DNA of 59,728 bases from Zygnema cylindricum (GCA_037447655.1 JBBHKE010000489.1:1-59728), one strand, 5' to 3'. Positions 1 through 12,309 are shown, counted from the stretch's first letter. Program-made: numbers and translations. Notes: generated from the letters alone by a model not told the origin.

Positions 1-377
1 TGTTGCTTCTATTTTTCTTTAAATGAATTGTTGTTAGAATTTCAGGTTTAACCCTGAGCTTCTGATTTTCAGGTGCTACTTTTGCACGTTTTTTTTGTTT
101 CTTTGCTTTTATTTTCTTGGTTGTAACCAAATGAACAGTTCTAAAAACCGACAGTGAATGAAGGAAACATTTTATTATTCACAAATTTCATTTAAATTCT
201 TGTATTTACTTTTACAATTTTGATATCATGCTCATTTTTTTGTCTTTTTCGTTCACGGCTTTCCTCTTCCCTCTCCTTATGTATGCATATTGTTTTACCT
301 TTTGTGGAACAATGTATATTTCATATCTATCGTAGAATTAATGTTTTTTAAGTTTTCCTTGGGGATGTTGATAACAG

Positions 378-2008
378 GTTTGTGGCTATCTCACATATCT
401 ACCGCCGATATGCCGCTGATTTTGGTAAATTTTTGCACCCTACTTGTATTTATTATTTGTACTCTTCTTTGGAGAATATTTGTTTTTGGTTTTTAGGTTT
501 TGTTCTTCTGTGCTGATTTTAATTGTTAGTTAAAATTCTGATTCTTGGTAAAAAATCAAGTCAGTAAGTTTGTCACGTGTCGTTTGTTTATCCACTGCTA
601 ATTAAGTCTTTGCCATTTTTTTTTTTGTTTTTTTTAACATTCTCAATCGACAGCTTTCTGTTATCTGTTTGGCTTATCAAAATCCTTTAAAACTCTTCAA
701 AAACACTTGAAATACTTTATTGATAATCAATTACTAACCTCTTAACAACCATTGTCTCTTTCTTTATTTTTAAATCACACAGAAACACCGGACCGTCATG
801 GAGACCGACATTTGTCCCTTCCGTTCCGTCCGGATCCTTTCCAATCTCTTTCTGTTATCGCTCGTCGCGCCATCCTGCTATTTTATATTGTCACTATGAC
901 AGCCTCGGCGATAGGTGAGGTTTTATTTTGTTTTTACTTTTTTGTCCCTTTTTTTTAACTTGTATTGCTGTTGTTTTTATTGTTGTTATGTGGTTATTGT
1001 TTTCATCGTCGTTGTTGTTGTTGTTGTTGTTGTTGTATTTAATGTTATTGTTATGGCTATTGTTATTGTTATCGTTATTTTTTTTTGTTTTTGTTATTGA
1101 TATCGTTTTTGTTATTGCTGCTTTTATTGCATTTTTCTATTGATATTTTCATTGATGTTGTTATTGTTAATATGAATTTTTGGTTATTGGTATTTTTATT
1201 ATTGGTATTTCTAATATTGGAATTGTTCTTGTTTTTGTTGTTATTATCATTGCTAAAATTACTGTTGTTGGTGTTGATTTTTGTCGTTTGTATTGTTTTT
1301 GTTAATTGTTGCAATGTGTAGGATTTTACTTTTTGTGAATCAAACGCCCTCCATCTTACCCCGAAAAGCATTTCCCCTTTCCTTCCCTTCCCTTCCCTTG
1401 CCTCCCGTTCCCTCCTCTTCAGGCTACTGGAATTGAAGTACAGTCTTCATCCAGCTCACCCTCCCTCTCTCCCTCCCTCCTTCCCTCTGTCCCTCCCACC
1501 AAAACCCCCGAAATTCACAAGTTCCCTAAACCTCGCTTGAACCTCTCGTCTTTTTCTCAGGTTTCACCATCTACTGGAACTTGAGTACAGGCTCCGTCTG
1601 GCTCATCATCACTCCCATCATCTGGCTTTGCTCCTGTCTCGCCATCCTCTTCACTATGCCCATCAACTTTGTTCCCGCGAAGTTTTCGCTTCCATGGTGG
1701 TCGATGCCGTGGGTTCCCGCGATCTCCATTTGGGCCAATGTGATGTTGGTGGGAGGCTTCGGAGCCGTACCGGAGGATTATTATCGACTGTTTGGAGCTA
1801 TGGGGATTGGGATGGTGATTTATTTGCTTTACGGGGTTCACGCGAGTTACTACCGGTTTTACGGACCGACGCAGGCGAGGGAGGAGGAGATGGAGACAAT
1901 GTCTAAGTGAGTTTTAGTGGTTTGAGATTTTGTATTTCTTTTTGTTACTTTCCCTACAGAAGGATGGATACAAGGGTTTCACACACACACACACACAATA
2001 TATATACG

Positions 2009-2041
<33 letters not shown>

Positions 2042-2334
2042 GGATGTGTATATATATGATGTGTTTGTGTATGTGTTTATTTGTTTGTTTTTTGTTTTTT
2101 TATGTTTTCAGAGTGACGAAATCGTGTCTTTTTGGTATGTTTTTGTTTGTTTCGTTTTTTGAACTGCTAGAATGGGTTTTTTTTTTTTCCTGTGTTGATA
2201 CCATTCCCGCACTTTCTTTGCTTTTCCCTTCCTTTTTCTTCTGTTTTCCCTTTTCCACTTCAGGACACTAAGGATTTTTTTTTTTTTTTTTTGTGTGTTT
2301 GTTGTTTGTTGTTTCCAGGTATTCTGATGCCTAA
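378..2334 (+). CDS. Cationic amino acid transporter (CAT/SLC7-like), 3' end of gene, upstream paralogue
   Basis: The last four exons of a multi-pass plasma- or organelle-membrane amino acid permease of the APC superfamily. Exons read 378-424 (FVAISHIYRRYAADF), 783-914 (reading from TPDRHGDRHLSLPF to TASAIG), 1561-1906 and 2319-2334 (stop TAA), all with GT-AG borders and matching phases. The 346-nt exon matches the CAT C-terminal permease domain: two hydrophobic segments, the FSLPWWSMPWVPAISIW stretch and IYLLYGVHASYYRFYG. The open frame continues through the 1907 donor to TGA, but the tiny last exon (KYSDA-stop) is conserved in the downstream paralogue, so splicing is the better model. Everything 5' of exon 11 lies outside the window. 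It is a close direct paralogue of the gene at 24977-34414, introns included. Family assignment is firm; substrate is inferred. Confidence 0.85.
1007..1036 (+). repeat. (GTT)n microsatellite in CAT intron 12
   Basis: A run of GTT/TTG triplets inside a wider GTTATT-rich stretch (960-1290). The same intron of the downstream paralogue (33010-33290) has a related but rearranged GTT/ATT-rich tract, so the tract predates the gene duplication and has since drifted. Open frames across it are low-complexity shadows. Confidence 0.8.
1410..1475 (+). other. Decoy copy of the exon-13 acceptor and exon start
   Basis: About 140 bp upstream of the real exon 13 (starts 1561) lies a second ttcag followed by a degenerate copy of the exon start: ctactggaattgaagtac against ctactggaacttgagtac. 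The copy then runs into CCCT-rich DNA. The copied exon part is about 45 nt. The downstream paralogue carries two such copies at 33418 and 33548. Confidence 0.7.
1979..2040 (+). repeat. (CA)n and (TATG)n microsatellites
   Basis: A short (CA)n run followed by TA/TATG repeats inside the last intron of the upstream CAT gene. The same intron in the paralogue (34048-34398) lacks a comparable run. Confidence 0.8.
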
Positions 2335-2446
2335 GTAATAAGAACGAATTACTATTCACTTGATACGCTGTTTATTTCTATTTTAAGTTTAGCAGATCCG
2401 TACAGGATTAGTGACGTCACGTGTCAATTCTTGCGATATTTGTTAC

Positions 2447-2452
2447 AATAAA
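2447..2452 (+). terminator. Polyadenylation signal AATAAA of the upstream CAT gene
   Basis: AATAAA lies 113 nt after the stop codon. The context ttacaataaatggtctgcagga is shared with the downstream paralogue at 34529, which supports a conserved 3' end. Confidence 0.55.
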
Positions 2453-3180
2453 TGGTCTGCAGGATTTTCAGTGCGATTCATTGCGGGTTTTTCGTGCAGC
2501 TATTTACTGCTTGTATTGCTGGGTGTTTAGTGCGAATTTTCGTATGGAAAAGGCTGTGGGTTTAGTGCTGCATTTTAATGAAGAGCTCTCTGTTTAGTAT
2601 GGCTGTTTGGTGGTATATATTTCGCTAGAGGAAAAATATAATAAAAGAGATTTGATTGATAGAGAAAAATCGATCTGTTGTATTTTATTGAAAATATCAT
2701 TTTATATAAACAAATGATTTCGGATGTTTTGGTTCGGTTTAGGGATTTATTTTGGTTGTATTCTTAAGCTGTTTCGAATATCTTACTTTGTATTTTTCCT
2801 AATCTTCCCCAATTGACTTTTGTTTTTATCTTGGTTTGCACGTTAATTTACTTTTTTTTTTTCTTGAAGCAAAACAACAGAATATGCAAAGAATCCTCAC
2901 AATCTTCTTACTCCCTTCTCCTCCTTTCCCTCCACCATTTACCTTCCCTCCCATCCTTCCTTGTCGTAAAACCATTTTCCCTCCCATTACCATACTCGTC
3001 CTCTTCAATTCTCACCTTTCCTTCTCTTCTCCCTCTCTTCTCCTCTCCCCTCTCCCTTCCACCACCCACCACCTTCTTGCAGCTTATGCAGTATGGTTGG
3101 GCAAGATTTGCAATCCACATTTTTTCAAGGTATACTGTAACATTTGCCCCTATGAACCTCAAAAAAGACGGGTTTACTTA
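2453..3180. other. 3' flank shared by both CAT genes, no gene seen
   Basis: This flank resembles 34535-35200 after the second CAT gene (shared ttggttgtattcttaag, shared aacaacagaat followed by a C/T-rich block). It shows that the duplication extends beyond the transcript. Open frames in 2810-3225 come from the C/T-rich block and are not credible genes. Confidence 0.6.
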
Positions 3181-3182
3181 GT

Positions 3183-3690
3183 CGAAAATACTTTAAAACC
3201 ATTAATTTCTACAGACACTATCTAGATAAGCTTTACTTTTAGTAAATAATCCCCTAACTAATATAAATTTCCTGTAAACCTCCGGATAGCCTAGGTAGCC
3301 ATGGCTCTAGCTTCCTCTCCAATATCTCAGTGACTGCGACAAGTTTGAGAGTTGGAGAGAGAAGTTAGAGGTAGACTTCCTCGGCTTCTTTATTTCTATT
3401 CAGACCTAGAAAATACTTTAAACCCATTAATTTCTACAGACACTATCTAGATAAGCTTTACTTTTAGTAAATAATCCCCTAACTAATATAAATTTCCTGT
3501 AAACCTCAAGATAGCCTAGGTAGCCATGGCTCTAGCTTCCTCTCCAATATCTCAGTGACTGCGACAAGTTTGAGAGTTGGAGAGAGAAGTTAGAGGTAGA
3601 CTTCCTCGGCTTCTTTGTTTCTATTCAGACCTAGAAAATACTTTAAAACCATTAATTTCTACAGACACTATCTAGATAAGCTTTTTTAGG
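3183..3690. repeat. 227-bp tandem repeat, about 2.2 units
   Basis: Units begin near 3183, 3409 and 3636 with gaaaatactttaaaaccat. Each holds tctagataagctt, the motif also found near the 3' end of the Copia-type LTR. The third unit stops at that motif and passes directly into LTR-end sequence at about 3664. The repeat therefore replaces most of the expected 5' LTR of the first retroelement unit. Confidence 0.85.
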
Positions 3691-3732
3691 TCTGCGATTT
3701 CTGTGGGGAAATGGAACCCATAGAATTTCAAG

Positions 3733-5651
3733 TTATAGGCCCACCATCTAGGGTGCCTATGTTTGATGGAATAGAATTCACTTACTGGGAATTTATGATA
3801 GCGGGATTGCTTTTCGAAAAGCACTTATGGAGAATTGTTTCGGGATAAGTGAGATGTGTGCTACCAGGCTTCGGTGGAACTCACTATGGAGATTCAACTG
3901 GGGCTTCCCACAAAACCAAATGGAGTTCAGATGCAACGGAAGGTGAAAGGGAAATATTGCCATGGAAGAGGGAAAAAATGAGAAGGGTAAAAGAACACCT
4001 GTGGTGAGGGGAGCTAGGCTCTCTCTTACAGTTCCACCTGTAGGGGTTATAGCAAAATAAAAAATTGAAGAAAATGACAGTAAAATTTGGGAGTACAAAA
4101 ATACTATAGCAAACATCTCATACTTAGAAACGTGTCTAAGTCCATAGCTATCACTCTTATAAACCTAACCTAGTCTTCAGAAATATGGGAAACACTAATT
4201 CAAATTTATAAGAGTGAGACTATATACAGGCAACGGTTAGTAAAACAGGAAATAGAGACATGGGTTTATAAAGGCGATAGCATGGTAGAGTTTTGCAATG
4301 ATATTGTTGCATTATATGTTGAGCTTGCTAGTGCAGGATATGTAGAATCTGAGGTGAGAAAGATTAACACACTAATCACGAAACTCCCAGATGAGTACGA
4401 AAACATCATTAAGTGTATACAAGAAATGGACTACTCCTCATGGACTTCGAGCATTACCATGGGGATGATTCTTGTACGGGAAAGCACTTTGGAGCTTCAT
4501 AAGGGAAGTGACAGGGTGAATGCACAAACAACTGGTGGTGACTGGCAGAAGCGTGATGAGAGGAATGATAGTGACTGGTGAAAGCGTGATGAGAGGAAGA
4601 AAGATAAAGATAAGCCGTATCGGAAATTCGGTGGAAAGAGAGAAAGAGGAAAAGAAAGGGGAGCTTTGAAAGGAGGGGTTTGCTTCTTTTGTAGGGAACC
4701 GGGTCACTATATGGCGGAATGTACTTGTTTGGAAGAAATTAGAAGTTGGAATGTGAATGAGGAGGAAAAAGGGGAAGAGGAGAAACAAGATGAAGATATT
4801 TCGGAGCTTCTCCACATCGGTAGTATGGGGAAGAGAGAAGAGCACACAAAATTACACGAAAGCAACAGTGTGCTTTTAGAGGTATAAGGGAGGTAAAAAG
4901 AAAAGAGGTACTTGAGGGAGTTAAACATGATGAGGATGTCAATGAGTATAGAGTAAATGACTTAGAAATGAGAAAGTCTGATTTGGAATTAAAATTGGAA
5001 GAAGGGAAATATCACAATATTGAGGATATCCTAATAGATATTTCGGAGACAAAAAACAGGTCGAAAAATGAGACTTCAACGGATTCCGAGGAAAGGGGAG
5101 AAGAAAATCTAGAAGGAGCTTCAAAGGATAGGGGAGAAGAGGAATATTTAATGAAAGGTTTAGGGGAGGAGAAATATTTTTTGGGAATCAAAATAGAAAG
5201 TGAGAGTGGAAAGAATTCCAGGGGAGAGAGTGAAGGAAGTTCAGAAAATGGGGTAATTATCATGTATAAATATATGAGTACGAATGATATAGGTTTTATG
5301 AGGAACTTAGTGGGGAATCGTGATTTAAAGATAAATTTAGGGGGTAATGGATTTGACATCACTAATGGGAGTGATGCATATTTTTGAAGGTGTGCCTATA
5401 AAAGGGTTAGCATCTGGGTATGTGTTGCAGGTTGGGGATGGGGTTGGCTGTTTGAAATGCAAGTGGGAATTTGGATTTTGCTCGGATGAAAAAGGAATGA
5501 GGTGGATAAAATCCTTGCTCCAAAAGCCCAAATTTATGAAAAATGGCATGCAAAATAAAATATGTGATGCAATTATTATTTCGGTTCATCAAATACACTG
5601 TTTCAAATACACGAGTATTCACTTAAAGTTTTATGAGGGGAAAAAAAAAGG

Positions 5652-5683
<32 letters not shown>

Positions 5684-5789
5684 TGTATTTTGTTATTAAG
5701 TGTGAGTTGAAAGAAAAGTAGACTAGAAAATAAATGGAGGGTTAAAATGTGTGGACTTAAATTAAAAGTTGACTAAGAATTAAGGGGAG
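3733..5789 (+). pseudogene. Copia-type retroelement internal region, unit A (broken gag)
   Basis: Gag remnants on the + strand. An N-terminal FDGIEFTYWEF stretch near 3760 resembles the start of Copia Gag. The Gag-like helical part is at 4282-4581. A CCHC zinc knuckle (C-x2-C-x4-H-x4-C, CFFCREPGHYMAEC) sits at 4681-4722, and an acidic E/K-rich tail at 4968-5387. The frame is interrupted by stops (TAA after LWRIVSG at about 3845, TGA at 4579) and frameshifts. No protease, integrase or reverse transcriptase is seen before the purine tract aaggggag at 5782, so this is a non-autonomous derivative. The ORF at 5347-5682 is not recognised. Confidence 0.75.
5655..5681. repeat. (TA)n microsatellite
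   Basis: An alternating TA run just before the 3' LTR of unit A. A shorter version occurs at 8767-8786 in unit B, one of the few differences between the units in this region. Confidence 0.85.
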
Positions 5790-6835
5790 TGTTGAAAAGA
5801 AGTAACTAATATTCACTTCTTAATTTAGACTCTAGAGTGAAGAGAGAGAGAGAGAGAGTCACCATGGCTGCCGCCATAGTCAGAAAGAAACAGGCAGACT
5901 GGCAAACTGATTGATAGATTACCAAAATGTTGCCCCAAACACGATTTAAACCTATGTCTACGAATTTCTTTATAAACATACGCCTTAACTATTAAGCATT
6001 AACAAAACTATACACGTATGTGGTTTGGTGATTGATTAAAGGGTTACGCAAACGTCACTTTCACTTAAACAAACCAAAATTGACGAAACGGCATCTATAG
6101 TCAAACGGCGCTCGCGGACGCGAATCTAACCGTGAAAAATACATGATCGGACGCACGACGACACCTCCGCCAAACCCGAATGAATCTTTGGCAGCTTTCG
6201 GACATAGCGGCGCGCTGGGCCATGTGGCGCCACGTCATTGAACGCCGGAAAAGATGGGAGGAGGAACGATGGCTCCAAAGAAAACAAGTGTCAACCAGAA
6301 GGCCATGTTGTACAATGGTTGTACAAACAGTACAATCGGCCACTTTACCTTCTTGTACTATTCAGTCTTTTGATTGGTCTAGGGTACAGTAGTAGGTAGG
6401 TGTGAGTAGGAGTTAAGGGACTTAGCGTGAATGAGGCGCCTCTCTCTAGGTGACCTCTTTTGTATTTATAGGCTATCTTTGGCTAGCCATAACTAACTAT
6501 TTAGGAGAGCAAATTCAGTGATTCTTTTTGCTGCAGACTCAGCGGAGTCCAGCCTACACAAAGGAGTAGTCGGTCAGAGTTCTTGTTTGCCAGGGTGGCG
6601 ACATTTCTAAGGAAAAGTTAAAGTGGGGAATGTTGTCCAAAACACATTTTCAAGCTTTGCATTCTGTGGTAAAACTGAGTCAACAGAAAGTCTTCTTTCA
6701 CAAGGGTGAAGCTGTATACGAGTTCTAACTATCAAGGTGTTATTCATTTGGGTTTGTATCAATTTGGAGTCGGCACTATCTAGATAAGCTTCTTTAGGTC
6801 AGCGTTTTATGTGGGGAAATGGAACCCATATAATT
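5790..6835 (+). mobile_element. LTR shared between retroelement units A and B
   Basis: It starts with TGTTGAAAAGAAGTAAC directly after the polypurine tract aaggggag, the usual Copia arrangement. It ends near ccatataatttt, where similarity between the three LTR-end copies (3664-3732, 6780-6840, 11300-11382) stops. A TATA-like gtatttatagg at about 6463 may be the LTR promoter. A (GA)n run lies at 5841-5857. One LTR serves as 3' LTR of unit A and 5' LTR of unit B. The exact 3' edge is uncertain by about 10 bp. Confidence 0.7.
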
Positions 6836-8894
6836 TTAGGTTATAGGCCCACCATCTAGGGTGCCATGGTTTGATGGAATAGAATTCACTTACTGGGAAT
6901 TTACGATAGAGGGATTGCTTTTCGAAAAGCACTTATGGAGAATTGTTTCGGGATAAGTGAGATGTCTGCTACCAGGCTTCGGTGGAACTCACTATGGAGA
7001 TTCAACTGGGGCTTCCCATAAAGCCAAATGGAGTTTAGATGGAACGGAAGGTGAAAGGGAAATTATTGCCATGGAAGAGGGAAAAAAGGAGAAGGGTAAA
7101 GGAACACCTATGGTGAGGGGAGCTAGGCTCTCTCTTACAGTTCCACTTGTTGGGGTTATAGCTAAACAAAAAACTGAAGAAAATGACAGTAAAATTAGGG
7201 AGTACAAAAACACTATAGCAAAACATCTCATACTTAGAAACGTGTCTAAGTCCATAGCTATCACTCTTATAAACCTAACCAAGTCTTCAGAAATCTGGGA
7301 AACACTAATTCAAATTTATAAGAGTGAGACTATATAGAGGCAACGGTTAGTAAAACAGGAAATAGAGACATGGGTTTATAAAGGCGGTAGCATGGTAGAG
7401 TTTTGCAATGAAATTGTTGCATTATATGTTGAGCTTGCTAGTGCAGGATATGTAGAATCTGAGGTGAGAAAGATTAACACACTAATCACGAAACTCCCAG
7501 ATGAGTACGAAAACATCATTAAGTGTATACAGGAAATGGACTACTCCTCATGGACTTGGAGCATTACCATGGGGATGATTCTTGTACGGGAAAGCACTTT
7601 GGAGCTTCGTAAGGGAAGTGAGAGGGTGAATGCACAGACAACTGGTGGTGACTGGCGCAAGCGTGATGAGAGGAATGATAGTGACTGGCCGAAGTGTGAT
7701 GAGAGGAAGAAAGATAAAGATAAGCCGTATCGGAACTTCGGTGGAAAGAGAGGAAGCGGAAAAGAATGGGGAGCTTTGAAAAGTGGGGTTTGCTTCTTTT
7801 GTAGGGAACCGGGTCACTATATGGCGGAATGTACTTGTTTGGAAGAAATTAGAAGTTGGAATGTGAATGAGGAGGAAGAAGGGGAAGAGGAGAAACATGA
7901 TCAAGATATTTCGGAGCTTCTCCACATCGGTAGTATGGGGAAGAGAGAAGAGCACACAAATTACACGAAAGCAACAGTGTGCTTTTAGAGGTATAAGGGA
8001 GGTAAAAAGAAAAGAGGTACTTGAGGGAGTTAAACATGATGAGGATGTCAATGAGTATAGAGTAAATGACTTAGAAATGAGAAAGTCTGATTTGGAATTA
8101 AAATTGGAAGAAGGGAAATATCACAATATTGAGGATATCCTAATAGATATTTCGGAGACAAAAAACAGGTCGAAAAATGAGACTTCAACGGATTCCGAGG
8201 AAAGGGGAGAAGAAAATCTAGAAGGAGCTTCAAAGGATAGGGGAGAAGAGGAATATTTAATGAAAGGTTTAGGGGAGGAGAAATATTTTTTGGGAATCAA
8301 AATAGAAAGTGAGAGTGGAAAGAATTCCAGGGGAGAGAGTGAAGGAAGTTCAGAAAATGGGGTAATTATCATGTATAAATATATGAGTACGAATGATATA
8401 GGTTTTATGAGGAACTTAGTGGGGAATCGTGATTTAAAGATAAATTTAGGGGGTAATGGATTTGACATCACTAATGGGAGTGATGCATATTTTTGAAGGT
8501 GTGCCTATAAAAGGGTTAGCATCTGGGTATGTGTTGCAGGTTGGGGATGGGGTTGGCTGTTTGAAATGCAAGTGGGAATTTGGATTTTGCTCGGATGAAA
8601 AAGGAATGAGGTGGATAAAATCCTTGCTCCAAAAGCCCAAATTTATGAAAAATGGCATGCAAAATAAAATATGTGATGCAATTATTATTTCGGTTCATCA
8701 AATACACTGTTTCAAATACACGAGTATTCACTTAAAGTTTTATGAGGGGAAAAAAAAAGGAAAAAATATATATATATATATATATAATTGTATTTTGTTA
8801 TTAAGTGTGAGTTGAAAGAAAAGTAGACTAGAAAATAAATGGAGGGTTAAAATGTGTGGACTTAAATTAAAAGTTGACTAAGAATTAAGGGGAG
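6836..8894 (+). pseudogene. Copia-type retroelement internal region, unit B (broken gag)
   Basis: Second copy of the gag-only internal region, offset about 3108 bp from unit A. It holds the FDGIEFTYWEF start (about 6873), a longer Gag segment at 6957-7337, the main Gag block with the CCHC knuckle (7791-7832) at 7392-7988, and the acidic tail at 7867-8496. Breaks are a TAG at 7335 and a frameshift near 7970 between knuckle and tail. Unit A is broken at other points, so each unit keeps stretches the other has lost. The tail is almost identical to unit A while the 5' half differs by scattered substitutions. Confidence 0.75.
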
Positions 8895-11382
8895 TGTTGA
8901 AAAGAAGTAACTAATATTCACTTCTTAATTTAGACTCTAGAGTGAAGAGAGAGAGAGAGAGAGAGTCACCATGGCTGCCGCCATAGTCAGAAAGAAACAG
9001 GCAGACTGGCAAACTGATTGATAGATTACCAAAATGTTGCCCCAAACACGATTTAAACCTATGTCTACGAATTTCTTTATAAACATACGCCTTAACTATT
9101 AAGCATTAACAAAACTATACACGTATGTGGTTTGGTGATTGATTAAAGGGTTACGCAAACGTCACTTTCACTTAAACAAACCAAAATTGACGAAACGGCA
9201 TCTATAGTCAAACGGCGCTCGCGGACGCGAATCTAACCGTGAAAAATACATGATCGGACGCACGACGACACCTCCGCCAAACCCGAATGAATCTTTGGCA
9301 GCTTTCGGACATAGCGGCGCGCTGGGCCATGTGGCGCCACATCATTGAACGTCGGAAATGATGGGAGGAGGAACGATGGCTCCAAAGAAAACAAGTGTCA
9401 ACCAGAAGGCCATGTTGTACAATGGTTGTACAAACAGTACAACCGGCCACTTTACCTTCTTGTACTATTCAGTCTTTTGATTGGTCTAGGGTACAGTAGT
9501 AGGTAGGTGTGAGTAGGAGTTAAGGGACTTAGCGTGAAGAAGGCGCCTCTCTCCAAGTGACTTTTTGTATTTATAGGCCATCTTTGGCCAGCCATAACTA
9601 ACTCCTCAGGGGAGAAAATTCAGTGATTCTTTTTGCTGCGGACTCAGAAAAGTCCACGCTACACAAAGGAGTATTCGGTCAGAGTTCTTGTTTGCCAGGG
9701 TGGCAACATTTCTAAGGAAAAGTCAAAGTGGGGAATGTTGTCCAAAACACATGTTCAAGCTTTACATTTTGTGGTAAAACTGAGCACACAGAAAGTCTTC
9801 TTTCACAAGGGTGTCATGCACGATTATATTTATTGCCTATGGAGGATTGTCGACCCTATTACTACTAGATTAGATGTGGCTTCAGACCAATTTTGGAGTT
9901 GGTCAATATTGAGCCGAGAGGGCACCAAAAGCCATTTTTGAGAGACTATTATGATCACACAGATTATTGTTTCGTTCTGTAATCGAACGCCCTATTAAAG
10001 TCTATGTAGCCTAGCTAATTGAACTTTATTTTACTTAATTTGGATAATTAAGCTACAAGATATGTGAGGTCAAAGTAGTGTTTTGGTGCAGATTGTATAA
10101 ACTTTGACGTTCAATATCTTTTCAACAGCTTAGTTACACATGCTATATTTAAAATTGATAGATAGAATTTTTTAATACCTTTCTGATGAATGTTTGTTTG
10201 GATTGATCAGATTGATGTTTTTTGAGATATTGCAGTTTCTGTAAACTGCATAATCTAGGTTAGTTATTGACTTTTTGAAGTAATGATTGCTTTTGCCGGT
10301 TGGAAATTAGTACAGGCTGTCCAACCGACTTTTCATCAGTCAGAATTTCGGCCGTTTTCGGGAAATAAACAAAGAATGAGTTCCTTAGTGTCAGATTTTG
10401 ATGCTAAGTATTAGTTCTAAGTACTTTAGGTTATTGGAATTCAATATTGTCTTGGAAAATGAAGGCTAAGAATTGTCTCTCATTTCTTTCGCCTTCCAAA
10501 ACCTGAACTCACCAGAAAAGAGTTGTTTTGCCGGCCTCCCTTTTGCCATCTTTGGATCATGTTGGAGTTGCCTTCCAGTTAGTTAATTTGTGTCTTGTTT
10601 GGCAACAAGGATACTTGGGGCTTTCTGATTGCAATAGTCATTGGGATTCTAAATGAGGGAGTTGGACGGATCTCTTATTGGGAGGTATCCGTGGGGTTTC
10701 GGGACCTTTGGAGTCTGATCACGGGAGTTTTTCCGTAGCCTCAGTTTGCTCCTCTAGGTGGGTCAAAACCCTTATTAAGTTAGCATTCGGTGACGCTTGA
10801 ATGTTACTTATTTTGTGCTTAATTCTTTGGAATATGTTTATGTATTGTGGTGAATGGCTTCTCTTTGAGTAGGGTAGGAGGCAATATTGTTAAGTCTGCA
10901 GAGATCACTGTCATAAATGTTATGGCAGTCTAAATTATTTCCATTTTGATTTGATTTGTTAATTCCCAGGATTAGGGTTATGGTTGACTTTCTTTTGTTT
11001 AAAGTTGTTAGCATAGCCCGCCGAGCTTGATGATGATATTAAAGCTCGCGGTTAGAGTGATTCAATAGTGAACACGACGGACCCAACATTGGGACGGGGT
11101 TGGTAACTTTTCTGTCTTTTTATTGTTTTTATCATCTATGTGTCCACATATTTCGACGTATGAAATTCTCCACGCGGAGTGTTATTTGTCGCCAATTTTA
11201 TATTTTATTCTTTTTGCATGATGCATCACAGCCATGGACTCGACAAGGGTGAAGCTGTATACGAGTTCTGACTGTCAAGGTGTCAGTCATTTGGGTTTGT
11301 ATCAACTTGGAGTCGACTTTATCTAGATAAGCTACTTTAGGTCCGCGATTTCTGTGGGGAAATGGAACCCATATAATTTCAA
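8895..11382 (+). mobile_element. 3' LTR of unit B, with a 1.43-kb extra segment
   Basis: It begins TGTTGAAAAGAAG after the purine tract and parallels the LTR at 5790. At 9814-11242 it holds an extra segment that is absent from the shared LTR and flanked by the 9-bp direct repeat acaagggtg (9805-9813 and 11243-11251). It ends at about 11382 in ccatataatttca. A TATA-like gtatttatagg is at about 9568. The segment is either an insertion with target duplication, or the other LTR lost it by recombination between the short repeats. No coding potential is seen in 9950-11240. Confidence 0.65.
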
Positions 11383-12300
11383 AACCCTAAGCTCTACCAA
11401 TCAAAATAAAGCACGTAGGCGAAAGGTTGTTTTCTAGCATTACCTAATAGTGAATTCTACAAAATATTTTGCACGGTATTACTGTTAGAAAACGTATCTT
11501 TACGATTAGTGGGACCGCCTAATGATCAAGGCCTAAGTGAACACAAGGTATAGCGGGTGCGCTATGGGAATGTGTCCAAATAAGTGTTAGTCGGGGGTTC
11601 TATCAAGAGGTTCTTGTAATTCTACTGACAACATTACTAACTGTAGTATTTAGGAGTGTGTGTTTTCAGGTAGTGTTTGTAAACATTTACCCTGTAGGTC
11701 AAAGATAATATAATGAAAATCGTCAAATATTTTTACAATTTGAAGGTAAAAATATGTACTTTCGTTCAGTATATCACGGCGCAGACTGTACGTACTATGT
11801 CATTGTACCATTGAAGCCCCTTCTTCTTCGAAAACAAAAACTCTGAGCACGAGTACCACGAAGTTGAAGGGAAAACAAATTGAGGGTGACAATACATCTT
11901 CCAACAAAGACTTTACTATAGGTTGGTGAATTTGCGTCCACATTGTCAAAAGGCAAATGGCCTTTGTGACGATTGAAGATTTTGGCGGTAATCCATACTT
12001 GCACAAACCTATATCATCCTAAGTGTATCAATTCTATGGTTTGTGTGGTTGACTGACCACTATCCCATCCATAAAACCAGGTAGTGTGATTGCTTCACGG
12101 GTGAGGGCCCAAATATAATCGAACGATCAATGTTTACGCTCGAACCCTTAGAGAATTTTGGACTGATCATTTGTAATCTATCTTTTTTCAAACGAAGTTG
12201 TAATTCATGATACCAAAACAAGTTTGTATAAAACCTCACTTTTCGATCAAGTTGATATTCGATACATTTAATCTTAATTATCGCGATAAATTTGATGGGA
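11383..12300. other. Region without a recognisable gene; transposon end near 11590
   Basis: At about 11590 the stretch gggggttctatcaagagg resembles the left ends of the TTA-flanked foldback family (18072, 17229). At 12218-12245 a sequence like cctcacttttcgatcaag looks like an inverted end of the same family. The small minus-strand frames at 11795-12006 have no recognisable product. Confidence 0.35.
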
Positions 12301-12309
12301 GGTGGTCAA

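Noticed and set aside
4438-5362. Minus-strand frames opposite the gag acidic tail (also 7548-8471)
   Set aside because: Complement of an E/K-rich coding stretch; Ser/Phe/Pro composition is the expected shadow.
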